From an uncultured Bacteroidales bacterium (GTDB lineage Bacteria > Bacteroidota > Bacteroidia > Bacteroidales > Paludibacteraceae): 64,000 nucleotides of DNA. Position numbers and translations under genes: made by a program. Shown in pieces: positions 1 through 7,536 of this stretch. Under the pieces are notes generated by a model. That model was not told the origin of the DNA. It saw nothing but the letters and a program-made list of their open reading frames with translations, and made no database searches. Location of the stretch: assembly GCA_902784585.1 (NCBI GenBank), contig CACZVM010000002.1, positions 98,693 through 162,692 of the forward strand, written 5' to 3'. Within the stretch, counting starts at the first letter, position 1. Each line of letters opens with the position of its first letter.

Positions 1-147
1 TGTCGCCTCCTCAGCCGCTTCAGCGGCATCTGATTCCGCACGGTAGAATTGCTGTTTGAGATGGTCCACTTGGTCCTTTACGGCCATGACGTCTTGCTGA
101 AGAAGGGCCTTGAGCTCCTCTACGAGTTGTGCTCTCTGTTCTGACAT
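1..147 (-). CDS. DUF349-family protein, N-terminal fragment
   Basis: The gene starts at the ATG at 147 and runs off the left edge, leaving the first 49 residues. The peptide opens MSEQRAQLVEELKALL and contains VKDQVDHLKQQFYRAE followed by an Ala/Glu-rich stretch. I recognise this as the entry to Bacteroidota DUF349 proteins, which are long helical proteins of unknown biochemistry. A consensus promoter lies just upstream at 176-207, so it has its own transcription unit. The identification rests on a short helical fragment and is moderate. No function is inferred. Confidence 0.6.
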   Translation of the reverse strand, partial: MSEQRAQLVEELKALLQQDVMAVKDQVDHLKQQFYRAESDAAEAAEEAT

Positions 148-175
148 ATTACTGAGTTGTTACATTTTGCGGCTG

Positions 176-207
176 CAAAATTACACAAAAAAAATGATAT
201 ACGCAAG
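176..207 (-). promoter_or_regulatory. Bacteroidota promoter for the DUF349 gene
   Basis: Read leftwards there is CTTG (207-204), 20 nt, then TAATTTTG (183-176), matching the TTTG/TAnnTTTG consensus with one change. It ends about 29 bp before the start codon and lies directly behind the stop of the SprT-like gene. Confidence 0.7.
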
Positions 208-209
208 TG

Positions 210-860
210 TTAGACGATTTTTTTGTCGTCATCTTGCGGTATTTCGTTCGGATTGGCTATCAAGAATATTTTCAACGCTACAGAAGAGGGGTAGCGCGCA
301 TAGTAATCGTCGTCGGAAAAGCGCCACTCGATGCGTTCTATCGGGAATCTCCGCATTGCCATCCGATGCCAATAACGGATATGTTGCGGGTTGTTGGGAA
401 CCACCTTGATGCCCGTTTTGCCATCAGAGAAAGTGATGACTGCGACGGCGCGGGTCTTATGGATGATGGTCTGTGCGCGCTGCTCGTCGGTGAGGCGATG
501 GGAGATGGTGATGTGACGGTTGCCCTCGGCGTTGATACGCGCCATGTGTTGGCGGAAGAGCCGGCCGTGGGTGGAGGTATCGCGAAGCTGGTTGACGGCG
601 ATGAAGTAATGGATCATCTCATGGATGATGGTGTCCTGGATGAGGTGTTCCGGCAAATCAATGCGGGCATTGATGCGGAGAACAAAGTTCTCATTCTTAT
701 AGCCGCAAAACAGACCTTGCTTGCGGCGTGTAAACGTCACCTTGCCAAGGAAGCCTTTGGCGTGGGACAATCTAATAGGTATCGGCGGAAGCTGCCCACC
801 AAAGAAGCGGGTGTTGTAGTCGTCGAAGCAAGATTGTATGTAAGGGACGGTGGGAATCAA
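210..860 (-). CDS. SprT-like zinc metalloprotease-fold protein
   Basis: A 216-residue protein with an HExxH zinc motif (His80-Glu81-Met-Ile-His84) and a likely third ligand, His98, in THGRLF. The arrangement is that of SprT/SprT-like proteins, related to the protease domain of eukaryotic Spartan, which removes DNA-protein crosslinks. The second half has no cysteine pairs, so the C-terminal zinc ribbon of some SprT proteins is absent. It has no signal peptide and is probably cytoplasmic. No promoter is visible in front of it. It probably shares a transcript with the gene at 1068-1481, across a 207-bp gap filled by a tandem hairpin repeat. The fold is well supported; the substrate is unknown. 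Confidence 0.82.
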   Translation of the reverse strand: MIPTVPYIQSCFDDYNTRFFGGQLPPIPIRLSHAKGFLGKVTFTRRKQGLFCGYKNENFVLRINARIDLPEHLIQDTIIHEMIHYFIAVNQLRDTSTHGRLFRQHMARINAEGNRHITISHRLTDEQRAQTIIHKTRAVAVITFSDGKTGIKVVPNNPQHIRYWHRMAMRRFPIERIEWRFSDDDYYARYPSSVALKIFLIANPNEIPQDDDKKIV

Positions 861-890
861 TTACAATTCACAATTCACAATTCATAATGC

Positions 891-1060
891 ATAATGCACA
901 ATTCTTAGCCCTAAAGGGCACGATTATCTCATAATGCACGATTCTTAGCCCTAAAGGGCACGATTATCTCATAATGCACAATTCTTAGCCCTAAAGGGCA
1001 CGATTATCTCATAATGCACAATTCTTAGCCCTAAAGGGCACGATTATCTCACAATGCACA
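891..1060. repeat. Four tandem 40-bp repeats, each with a small hairpin
   Basis: Units lie at 891-930, 931-970, 971-1010 and 1011-1050, plus a partial fifth at 1051-1060. They differ by only one or two bases. Each unit carries GCCCTAAAGGGC, which can form a 4-5 bp stem. The array is directly preceded by ATTCACAATTCACAATTCAT-type low-complexity sequence. It fills the gap between two leftward genes. There are no unique spacers, so it is not a CRISPR array. Confidence 0.95.
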
Positions 1061-1067
1061 ATGCACA

Positions 1068-1481
1068 TTATTTTGATTTAAGTTCCTGCATGATCATCGT
1101 ACGGACGAACGCATCGAATCGCTTGTACCGTTTTTTAGTGCCGTTAGGCAGAGTGACAGCAAAAGGATCAGGCTTAGATCCTCGCGTGCAAGTGAGTTGC
1201 GCCTCAAAGCGTTTCTGCCAATATTCATTTAGGCGGGGATCATTAAGCGCTTTCTCCATGAGTGCGGAAGCCTGACTAAATAAGGTCTGGTTGGCTTTTT
1301 CTGCTCCAAGCGCGGGTTTGAGTTTATAGTTACGTGGGTGCAGCACATCGTAAGTTTCCTGAACTCCGACCCCAATGATACGCCCGCGCGCATTGCGGAA
1401 ACGCTTCACACGATGGATGTGTCCAGGCGAGGTAGCGCCGTTGACTTCTTCAATACCGGGAGTCAGTTTTTCTCTTGCCAT
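1068..1481 (-). CDS. Hypothetical basic protein, 137 aa
   Basis: I do not recognise this family. The protein starts MAREKLTPGIEEVNGATSP, is rich in Arg/Lys (RVKRFRNARGR near residues 24-34) and ends with a basic helix (TKKRYKRFDAFVRTMIMQELKSK region, residues ~114-137). No signal peptide, membrane segment or cysteine motif is visible. The basic character would suit a nucleic-acid-associated protein, but that is only inference. A consensus promoter sits upstream at 1615-1646, and the gene is first in a probable two-gene unit with the SprT-like gene. The coding call is supported by promoter placement and by the long ORF, not by homology. Confidence 0.6.
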   Translation of the reverse strand: MAREKLTPGIEEVNGATSPGHIHRVKRFRNARGRIIGVGVQETYDVLHPRNYKLKPALGAEKANQTLFSQASALMEKALNDPRLNEYWQKRFEAQLTCTRGSKPDPFAVTLPNGTKKRYKRFDAFVRTMIMQELKSK

Positions 1482-1506
1482 AGTTAGCCATGTTATTCAA
1501 ATCACA

Positions 1507-1546
1507 CAATAATCACGCAATAATCACGCAATAATCACCCAATAAG
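1507..1546. repeat. 11-bp tandem repeat
   Basis: CAATAATCACG is repeated at 1507-1517, 1518-1528 and 1529-1539 (last base changed), followed by a 7-bp partial unit. It lies in the leader between the promoter at 1615-1646 and the start codon at 1481. Other 8-11 bp arrays at gene junctions in this window look similar. Confidence 0.9.
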
Positions 1547-1614
1547 CCATCTATGCAAGCCTTGTGATTTACTTGCTTTATAAGGTGATTAGTGGTTGGA
1601 ACGATTTGCGAGTG

Positions 1615-1646
1615 CAAAGATACGATTTTTTTTTGAGATATGCAAA
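1615..1646 (-). promoter_or_regulatory. Bacteroidota promoter for the 1068-1481 gene
   Basis: TTTG (1646-1643), 20 nt, then TATCTTTG (1622-1615) reading leftwards. The leader to the start codon is about 130 nt and contains the 11-bp tandem repeat. The remainder of the 1482-1813 gap holds this promoter, that repeat and a terminator at 1732-1757; I see no further gene there. Confidence 0.8.
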
Positions 1647-1731
1647 TTTTGGAGGGAGAAAAAGGGATTTTTGAGAGATTTTTGTGAATAATCCGCATAA
1701 AATTGCGGAAAAAAAGACAAAGAAAGAAAAT

Positions 1732-1757
1732 CCCCCACTCTACGGGAGAGTGAGGGG
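1732..1757 (-). terminator. Intrinsic terminator of the lipoprotein pair
   Basis: A CCCCCACTCT arm faces AGAGTGAGGGG around a short loop. In the leftward direction it is followed by a T-rich run (ATTTTCTTTCTTT). It lies 57 bp beyond the stop of the gene at 1814-2203. Two close relatives with the same arm occur at 3655-3680 and 7472-7505. Confidence 0.75.
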
Positions 1758-1813
1758 CGGGATGTGTCGTCAGGATGGCGGATTATATTCGACGCAAAGG
1801 GCGCATGGAAATG

Positions 1814-2203
1814 CTATTGTTGCCTTGTATAAACACTCGAAGAACGATAAATAGTATCGTTTTTATAGGCAGCATAGCCTGTAACAGAATCGGTACCAGA
1901 ATAACCTCCGCCATTCCACAAACGCATAGTAATAAGGTGACCATCAAACGTATATGTACCTTTGGCAGGAACAGGTTCTATTCCTGTTTCCGGAGTAGTA
2001 TGCCATATAATAGCCGAGGAATCTATCACTGAATTGCTATTAGGTGTACCAAAAATCAAATAATACTCGTAATCACATTCATCGGTGGCTCCTTGAACAT
2101 AACAACTAAATACCGCCTTTCCCAAAGATTTAGGTAATTCGGCCGAATTATTACATGAACAGAATAATGCCACTATACTGAAGCATAATAAAAGCTTTTT
2201 CAT
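1814..2203 (-). CDS. Small lipoprotein, 129 aa
   Basis: The N-terminus is a lipoprotein signal peptide: MKK, a hydrophobic core, then F-C-S-Cys17 as lipobox, followed by NNS. The mature part is Thr/Tyr/Gly rich (TYTFDGHLITMRLWNGGGYSG region) and likely beta-structured. I do not recognise the family. Its start overlaps the stop of the upstream lipoprotein gene by four bases (ATGA, 2200-2203), so the two are translationally coupled. Expected in the outer or inner membrane, facing periplasm or surface. Confidence 0.75.
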   Translation of the reverse strand: MKKLLLCFSIVALFCSCNNSAELPKSLGKAVFSCYVQGATDECDYEYYLIFGTPNSNSVIDSSAIIWHTTPETGIEPVPAKGTYTFDGHLITMRLWNGGGYSGTDSVTGYAAYKNDTIYRSSSVYTRQQ

Positions 2204-2895
2204 AGACGTTTTATCGTTATCAAATATTTAATACCTTTTACCTCTATATTGATTTCCGGCTTAGAAAAAGACATTTTCAAGGAAACATCCCACGACAGTT
2301 CATTATTTTCGCGTTTAATAGGCGAATATATAAATTGATTCGTGACATTTTGGAGAAGATCACCCTTGGCGTCCGTCAACGGCACCTCGAAAGTGTCACT
2401 CTCGCCGAGCACAATCTTGTTTTCTTCAACACTTAGCGCACGAATAGGCAATGAACGTGCCCATATATCATCACGGAGAGTAATCACAATACCATCACTC
2501 ATAACTATATGAGCCTTATTTTCCACAACCACATTTTCTATTCCTTGCGACGTGCTATCATTGTTAAGGCTGTCAGGAATGACTACTGTGGTCGTGTCAA
2601 TCGGTTTAGGAGGATCGCGACGAAGATCCATTGCAACCGGGTTAGCTGATGCCAAATCCGGCAGACCTAAATAATCCGTCTGAACATATAACTTATTTGC
2701 CTCCACATAGATTTTCATTGGAGAAATGAGAGCATATGGCATGGTATCGAAAGTACCATCCATGAGCTCGCTCACAACTTGCGTTCGCAACTCGTACTCC
2801 CCTTCAAAGTCATATGTTTTGATGCTTTTTTCGGGATTACAACTTGCTAATACAAAAGCGATAAATAATAGCAGAATATTTGTGCTTTTCTTCAT
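2200..2895 (-). CDS. Lipoprotein of unknown function, 231 aa
   Basis: I chose the ATG at 2895 (MKKSTNILLL) because a longer reading would begin with a TTG inside the -7 element of the promoter at 2917-2948. Residues 1-18 are a signal peptide ending in LAS-Cys19, a clear lipobox. The body has alternating short beta-like stretches and no motif I recognise. It forms a two-gene unit with the lipoprotein at 1814-2203 (ATGA overlap). Function unknown. Confidence 0.78.
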   Translation of the reverse strand: MKKSTNILLLFIAFVLASCNPEKSIKTYDFEGEYELRTQVVSELMDGTFDTMPYALISPMKIYVEANKLYVQTDYLGLPDLASANPVAMDLRRDPPKPIDTTTVVIPDSLNNDSTSQGIENVVVENKAHIVMSDGIVITLRDDIWARSLPIRALSVEENKIVLGESDTFEVPLTDAKGDLLQNVTNQFIYSPIKRENNELSWDVSLKMSFSKPEINIEVKGIKYLITIKRL

Positions 2896-2916
2896 AGTAA
2901 AACTATTTTTCGTTTG

Positions 2917-2948
2917 CAAAGGTACTGCTTTTTTGCGAGATATACAAA
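2917..2948 (-). promoter_or_regulatory. Bacteroidota promoter for the lipoprotein pair
   Basis: TTTG (2948-2945), 20 nt, TACCTTTG (2924-2917) reading leftwards, giving a leader of roughly 15 nt to the ATG at 2895. It decides the start codon of that gene. Confidence 0.85.
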
Positions 2949-2963
2949 TTAATTTGCAAAAAA

Positions 2964-3634
2964 ACGTAATTACGTGCTAACGGGATTACGTAATGACGAA
3001 AAGGAGACGCCGCGCGGCGCACTATTCTACACAAACGGATCTGGCGGCAAAAATGTCGCCAAAAAGGACACCTAATAAACAGCCAAAAAGAATCAGCACT
3101 GGAGGTAAATAACAAATACTACACTCCGCATGGCGCTACACCCACATTGAGCACCTCGCGGGCGGGGCGGCATCTTTCGCGGCATTGTGGCGGGTTGATA
3201 TATAGGGAAGGCACATGACGAGAATATGACGGACGCGAGGGCGAACACGACGCGGCGGAGGATAAAAGCGGGGAAGCGACGGCGAAGGACTAAACCGCCT
3301 ATGTCCGAGCCAACATAAAGCGGATACTATCCGCTGTAACTACCAAGAAAGAAGCGACATCAGATGTCGCGCTAATAAACGAAGAAAGAGGCATCGGCTA
3401 CACCCGCATTGAGACCTCGCGGGGCTAAACCGCCTATGCCCGAGCCAACAGAGGCAAAACGAATCTAGCGGCAAGATGCCGCCATAATTGCACAATACGG
3501 GACGGCGATGAGATCGCCGGCTAACGGACGGAGAATAGACACTGAGCGGCGGATACGATCCGCCTGGAAAATAAGAAAGGCTCCAACTAATAGTCGGGAC
3601 AATACAAAAAAGTAGGAATCGCCTACCAGGCGGT
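2964..3634. repeat. Intergenic mosaic of short stem-loops, block A
   Basis: This gene-free 800-bp gap is packed with short perfect stems. Palindromes: 2964-2975, 2985-2994, 3008-3019. Stem-loops: 3043-3060, 3319-3335 (AGCGGAT/ATCCGCT, loop ACT), 3354-3370 (GCGACAT/ATGTCGC, loop CAG), 3468-3482, 3503-3519, 3548-3564 (GGCGGAT/ATCCGCC, loop ACG) and 3612-3633. Most have a 6-7 bp stem around exactly three loop bases. A ~26-bp linker (CTAAACCGCCTATGYCCGAG...) occurs at 3290-3315 and 3425-3450. No ORF here has credible coding character. Confidence 0.85.
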
Positions 3635-3654
3635 ACAATAGACGAAAGAAAAAT

Positions 3655-3680
3655 CCCCCACTCTACGATGAGAGCGGGGG
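3655..3680 (-). terminator. Intrinsic terminator of the membrane-protein gene
   Basis: Arms CCCCCACTCT (3655-3664) and AGAGCGGGGG (3671-3680) with one A-C mismatch. It is followed leftwards by ATTTTTCTTTC and lies 31 bp downstream of the stop at 3712. Same arm family as the terminators at 1732 and 7472. Confidence 0.8.
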
Positions 3681-3711
3681 AATTAGAGAGAAAGAAGCCC
3701 AAAAAACATTA

Positions 3712-4443
3712 TTATTTCTTAGCGGGAGCTTTCTTAGCAGGAGCTTCAGGAGCAGCAGGTGCCTCGGGAGCCACAGGAGCAGCAGGTGCTTCTTGAACCG
3801 GTGCAGCAGATGCTTCGGGTGCCGGAGCCTCTTCGGGGGCAGTGAGGTGCTTGTAGATAACAGCCTGTACACCGAGCAAAGCGGGAACAAAGAAGATCAC
3901 GAGGAGCACATTGATGAACGTGCCAATACCTTCGAGCCAGCCGATGTGACCGAGACCGAAGAAGAAAGAGATGATACCCGTAGCGATGCAGATAGCGATG
4001 CCCAACAGCGCCTCAATGCCGAAGATACGCCATTTATTGCCGAAAGTGAGCTTGTTGGACTCGCGGAGTGCCTCAAGGGCATTGCGATCTTTGTCCACAA
4101 AAAGGATGACAGCGATATACCACGCATAGCTGATGACGATGCCCGGGATAATCAAGAAGAGGAAGCCTACCCAGATGGCACCTAACATCAGGGACATGAG
4201 GATGAAGAACTCGCCCATGTTGCGGCGATACTGGCCGCGGAAGATGAAGAACGGGTTGATCACATTGCCCTTGGCCAACTCAGCCGGCAGCGAAGCCATA
4301 GCGATAGTGGTGCCGACGTTGAGATACGGGATCCAGATAGTAAGCACGTAGAGGATGACCGCCAACACGATGCTTACATAGTTCATGAGCGCGAGGGTTA
4401 CACCTTCCTGGATGGTAGGAATGATTTCAAGTTTCTTTGCCAT
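3712..4443 (-). CDS. Multi-pass membrane protein with Ala/Pro-rich cytosolic-type tail, 243 aa
   Basis: Roughly residues 1-200 hold five to six hydrophobic segments. The layout, with the loop FVDKDRNALEALRESNKLTFGN in the middle, resembles the glycerophosphodiester-phosphodiesterase-membrane-domain/YciC-like families of unassigned function. Residues ~203-243 are a low-complexity tail of Ala, Pro and Glu ending in APAKKAPAKK. There is no signal peptide beyond the first helix and no catalytic motif. It is transcribed alone, from the promoter at 4481-4512 to the terminator at 3655-3680. The tail may be a flexible linker or a nucleic-acid or membrane contact, which is speculation. Confidence 0.7.
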   Translation of the reverse strand: MAKKLEIIPTIQEGVTLALMNYVSIVLAVILYVLTIWIPYLNVGTTIAMASLPAELAKGNVINPFFIFRGQYRRNMGEFFILMSLMLGAIWVGFLFLIIPGIVISYAWYIAVILFVDKDRNALEALRESNKLTFGNKWRIFGIEALLGIAICIATGIISFFFGLGHIGWLEGIGTFINVLLVIFFVPALLGVQAVIYKHLTAPEEAPAPEASAAPVQEAPAAPVAPEAPAAPEAPAKKAPAKK

Positions 4444-4480
4444 AACGATGAAAATTTAAGTGTTAAACAAAAAGACGCTA

Positions 4481-4512
4481 CAAAGGTACAACAAAAAAAT
4501 GACATGTGCAAA
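4481..4512 (-). promoter_or_regulatory. Bacteroidota promoter for the 3712-4443 gene
   Basis: TTTG (4512-4509), 20 nt, TACCTTTG (4488-4481) reading leftwards. About 38 bp separate it from the start codon. Confidence 0.85.
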
Positions 4513-4570
4513 TTTTGAGAGGATTTTTGTGAAAAGCATCGCAGATAAACAGCAAAAAAAGAAACAAAAT

Positions 4571-4799
4571 GCGGGATGGTATCCCGCGTAATGGACATAG
4601 AAGAAATAGCCGGCATACAATGCCGGGCTAATAAACAAAGGACGGGGATTGCATCCCCTACTAATGGACAAAATAGAAAAAGCACCGCAGGTAATAGCCC
4701 CAGTTACACCGGGACAGAGCCATGGGCTACGTCCGCATTGAGGCCGAGCGGGCGGGGCGGGGCGGCGGATAACATCCGCCTGTAATACGAAGAAAAAAC
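4571..4799. repeat. Intergenic mosaic of short stem-loops, block B
   Basis: Stem-loops with three-base loops: 4571-4587 (GCGGGAT/ATCCCGC, loop GGT), 4610-4626 (CCGGCAT/ATGCCGG, loop ACA), 4644-4658 (GGGGAT/ATCCCC, loop TGC) and 4764-4780 (GGCGGAT/ATCCGCC, loop AAC). Positions 4610-4799 recur almost unchanged at 7009-7198. Together with the promoter at 4481-4512 this accounts for the gap between 4444 and 4824; no gene is visible. Confidence 0.88.
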
Positions 4800-4824
4800 C
4801 TCGAGCGCATACAGATGTTCAACA

Positions 4825-5223
4825 TCACAACCCTTTTAAATGTAGGTATTTGGTGTCGGAATGCTTGATTCCAAGCCAATCTTCCCAAGATATATGCAAC
4901 TGTACATCCATGTCATAACCACAATAGGCGTACATTAATTCATGCTCCGTATGATTTCTTGGTTCAAGGTAGGAAATGATTAAGACTTGTCTATCCGAAT
5001 TGCCAGGGTTCTCCCACCAGCAATCATCAGGCAAATCCATAATTCGAATGGCCACATTTTTAACCAGATGGTCACTAAAGTTAAAAATCTCAATGTGATT
5101 AAGATTGTTCCATTGACCACGATTTTGAACACATACAGGTGAATGAATGGACTCTGCCGTCTTACAAACTTTACTAAGCACTTCAAGTGCGTCACTTAAT
5201 TTCAAAATAGTACTCATTGTCAT
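4825..5223 (-). CDS. Hypothetical protein, 132 aa
   Basis: I do not recognise this protein. It is soluble, has no signal peptide, and carries Trp- and His-rich stretches (DDCWWENPGN, HISWEDWLGIKHSD). Two starts are possible (ATG 5223, or ATG 5217 giving MSTILKLSD); the promoter at 5242-5273 suits either. It stands alone between block B and the LRR gene. The small size and mixed charge are reminiscent of immunity or regulatory proteins, but there is no partner next to it, so I assign no role. Confidence 0.6.
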   Translation of the reverse strand: MTMSTILKLSDALEVLSKVCKTAESIHSPVCVQNRGQWNNLNHIEIFNFSDHLVKNVAIRIMDLPDDCWWENPGNSDRQVLIISYLEPRNHTEHELMYAYCGYDMDVQLHISWEDWLGIKHSDTKYLHLKGL

Positions 5224-5241
5224 AAAATTTTAGTTTTGTGG

Positions 5242-5273
5242 CAAAATTACTGCCTTTCAACTATCCGTACAAG
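5242..5273 (-). promoter_or_regulatory. Bacteroidota promoter for the 4825-5223 gene
   Basis: CTTG (5273-5270), 20 nt, TAATTTTG (5249-5242) reading leftwards, 19 bp before the upstream ATG. Confidence 0.75.
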
Positions 5274-5377
5274 TATGAAATAAAAAAAATGCGAAAAACT
5301 TTTTCGTCAAAAAATAAGAATAAAAAACAAGTAACCACTTGATTTAGTGGCTACTCGCTATCATTATTATAGAATAA

Positions 5378-6898
5378 TTATCGAATTGGTATTCCTAAAG
5401 CAGTGAAGACAAATCCGTCTCTCTCGATTAGTAATTTTCCGTCACGGACGAACTTGATGGCCTTGGAATTATCTTGCGAAACATCATCAATACCTGTGAC
5501 GGAATTAGGGATTGGTTGGATGTCAAAAAAGTCCTCCCACCATAGCGTATTGGAATATACCTCAACGCTTTCCTGCGGCACATATAACGTGCATATTGCG
5601 GGATTTATTCCGCACCCAATTCCTCCCGAAGCAGGATCAACCGCTTTCACAGTCAGTTGAGTGACCGTATTGGGGAAACAAGAACTCCCAAGTGTTGTAA
5701 TGCTACTCCCAATAGAAACTGTGTACAGATGAGTGCCTGAAAAAGCGTAATTCCCAATGCTTGTCACACTATCCGGAATAGAGATAGAATGCAATTGAGA
5801 CATTCCATAACATAGTGAAGCGGGAATATATTCGACGCTATCACCAAAAACAAAAGAAGTAACAGTCGTCTTATCCCCTCCAAACTGCGGGTATGTATAT
5901 TGAGCATCTGCCGCATGTTTAGCATTCCAAGTAATAGAAGCCAACTTCTTGCAGTCCTTGAATGCTGTGCTAGAAATATAGTGTACTTTCTCGGGAATTA
6001 CAATTGTAGTTAAATTTCTGCAATTATAGAAAGCATAATCACCTATATTCGATAAATTTTCACTCAGTTCAATATTTGAAAGATTTGAACAACCAGCAAA
6101 TGCATTACTACCCAAAAAAGCAACTTTGTCAGGAAGTACTACCTCCGTCAGCCCGCTACAACTATTAAACGCACCAGAACTTATAGACGTAATATCAGGA
6201 GGAAGCGTTACTGATACCATAGTGCTGCAGCACTCAAATGCATTTTCTCCAATAGATGTAACACTATTGGGGATATCCATTGCTGAGAGATGGGTACAAA
6301 AGCCAAATGCATGAGCACCAATGCCGTTTAGAGAACTAGATAAATCAATATCAGTCAAACCACTACACCTATAAAATGCATAATCTCCTAAGCTACTAAC
6401 CTCACTTAATACCAAAGAAGTCAATTTACTACATTCGGAAAATGCATAACTGCCGACTACATTGACATTATTAAAATTCTCCAAAAACACCAATTCTGTA
6501 CAGCCCTCAAATGTCCGTGTACCTATAGTTCCAAAATTACTGCCAAAGGAAACAGCGGATAATTTTGTACAATATTTAAAAGATTCACTTCCCGTTGAAA
6601 GTAAACTATTAGGAAACGAAACAGATTTCAAATTTCTGCAAGCAAAGAAGGCGCGGCTGCCTATCTTTGTCAGACCTTCAGGCAATGATAGGTATGCAAT
6701 ATAAGAATAATAATAGTCCCAAGGCGACTTCTTATATGAATAATAGTCATCCATAGCACCCGCGCCAGATATTGTAAGAGTACTATCTTGTGTGTCGAGT
6801 GACCATGTGAGACCAGTACCACATTCTCCTTCAACTACGGCCGCATTAACCACTAAAATGCTGGCCAATAAAACTATTAGTGAAAAAATCTTCTTCAT
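5378..6898 (-). CDS. Secreted BspA-like leucine-rich-repeat protein, 506 aa
   Basis: A signal peptide (MKKIFSLIVLLASILVVNA) is followed by about a dozen LRR_5/BspA-type repeats of ~23 residues with the pattern L-x-x-I-x-I-P-x-S-V-T-x-I-G-x-x-A-F-x-x-C. Examples are IPNSVTSIGENAFECC and LPDKVAFLGSNAFAGC. Residues ~440-506 leave the repeats, and the last ~25 (KFVRDGKLLIERDGF and on) resemble the C-terminal signals of Bacteroidota secreted proteins, suggesting export to the surface by T9SS. BspA-type proteins commonly mediate adhesion; that role here is inference. It is transcribed alone from the promoter at 6920-6951. Confidence 0.88.
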   Translation of the reverse strand: MKKIFSLIVLLASILVVNAAVVEGECGTGLTWSLDTQDSTLTISGAGAMDDYYSYKKSPWDYYYSYIAYLSLPEGLTKIGSRAFFACRNLKSVSFPNSLLSTGSESFKYCTKLSAVSFGSNFGTIGTRTFEGCTELVFLENFNNVNVVGSYAFSECSKLTSLVLSEVSSLGDYAFYRCSGLTDIDLSSSLNGIGAHAFGFCTHLSAMDIPNSVTSIGENAFECCSTMVSVTLPPDITSISSGAFNSCSGLTEVVLPDKVAFLGSNAFAGCSNLSNIELSENLSNIGDYAFYNCRNLTTIVIPEKVHYISSTAFKDCKKLASITWNAKHAADAQYTYPQFGGDKTTVTSFVFGDSVEYIPASLCYGMSQLHSISIPDSVTSIGNYAFSGTHLYTVSIGSSITTLGSSCFPNTVTQLTVKAVDPASGGIGCGINPAICTLYVPQESVEVYSNTLWWEDFFDIQPIPNSVTGIDDVSQDNSKAIKFVRDGKLLIERDGFVFTALGIPIR

Positions 6899-6919
6899 AA
6901 ATCAAACAATTTTGCGTCG

Positions 6920-6951
6920 CAAAATTACAAAGAATCTTTGATATATGCAAA
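6920..6951 (-). promoter_or_regulatory. Bacteroidota promoter for the LRR gene
   Basis: TTTG (6951-6948), 20 nt, TAATTTTG (6927-6920) reading leftwards, 22 bp before the ATG. Confidence 0.85.
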
Positions 6952-6977
6952 TAAAAGGGATTTTTTCTGCAAAAAAT

Positions 6978-7453
6978 ATCGGATAATATCCGATTTCAAT
7001 GGGCGAAACCGGCATACAATTCCGGGCTAATAAACAAAGGACGGGGATTGCATCCCCTACTAATAGACAAAGCAGAAATAGCACCGCAGGTAATAGCTCC
7101 AGTTACACCGGGACAGAGCCATGGGCTACGTCCGCATTGAGGCCGAGCGGGCGGGGCGGGGCGGCGGATAACATCCGCCTGTAATACGAAGAAAAAACGA
7201 AGCGGTAAACCGCCTACACCGCGAGCTCACACAAGAGCGGGCGATAATATCGCCCTGAAAGAAACGAAATAAAGCGGCATACAATGCCGGGCTAATGGAC
7301 AAAGGACGCCGGAATACCGGCGAGAACAGGACGTCCGCATTGAGGCCGAAGCGGGCAATCATATTGCCCTGCAATAGAAGAAAGAGAAACTCCGCGCTAT
7401 CACGCGGAGCAGGAAACGAACTATAAAATATGAAACAGCCGCCTCACAGGCGG
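6978..7453. repeat. Intergenic mosaic of short stem-loops, block C
   Basis: The densest block. Stem-loops: 6978-6994 (ATCGGAT/ATCCGAT, loop AAT), 7009-7025 (one mismatch), 7043-7057, 7163-7179, 7202-7213, 7239-7255 (GGGCGAT/ATCGCCC, loop AAT), 7275-7289, 7307-7322, 7353-7369 (GGGCAAT/ATTGCCC, loop CAT), 7390-7409 and 7439-7453. Linkers such as GCTAATAAACAAAGGAC separate them. The part 7009-7198 duplicates block B. No gene is supported between 6899 and 7536. Confidence 0.88.
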
Positions 7454-7471
7454 GACAATGAAAGAAAAAGA

Positions 7472-7505
7472 AACTCCCCCACTCTGAGGAGAGAGAGGGG
7501 GAGTT
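7472..7505 (-). terminator. Intrinsic terminator of the aquaporin gene
   Basis: AACTCCCCC (7472-7480) pairs with GGGGGAGTT (7497-7505), with an inner CTCT/AGAG pair. A T-rich stretch follows leftwards. It lies 32 bp after the stop at 7537. Confidence 0.8.
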
Positions 7506-7536
7506 CATTGGAGATTTGTGATTTCAAATTTTTGAT

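Noticed and set aside
891-1060. CRISPR array
   Set aside because: The 40-bp units are contiguous with no unique spacers between them, and no cas gene is near.
3340-3702. Leftward frames in stem-loop block A
   Set aside because: They are made of repeated hairpin sequence and cross the terminator at 3655-3680; no coding character.
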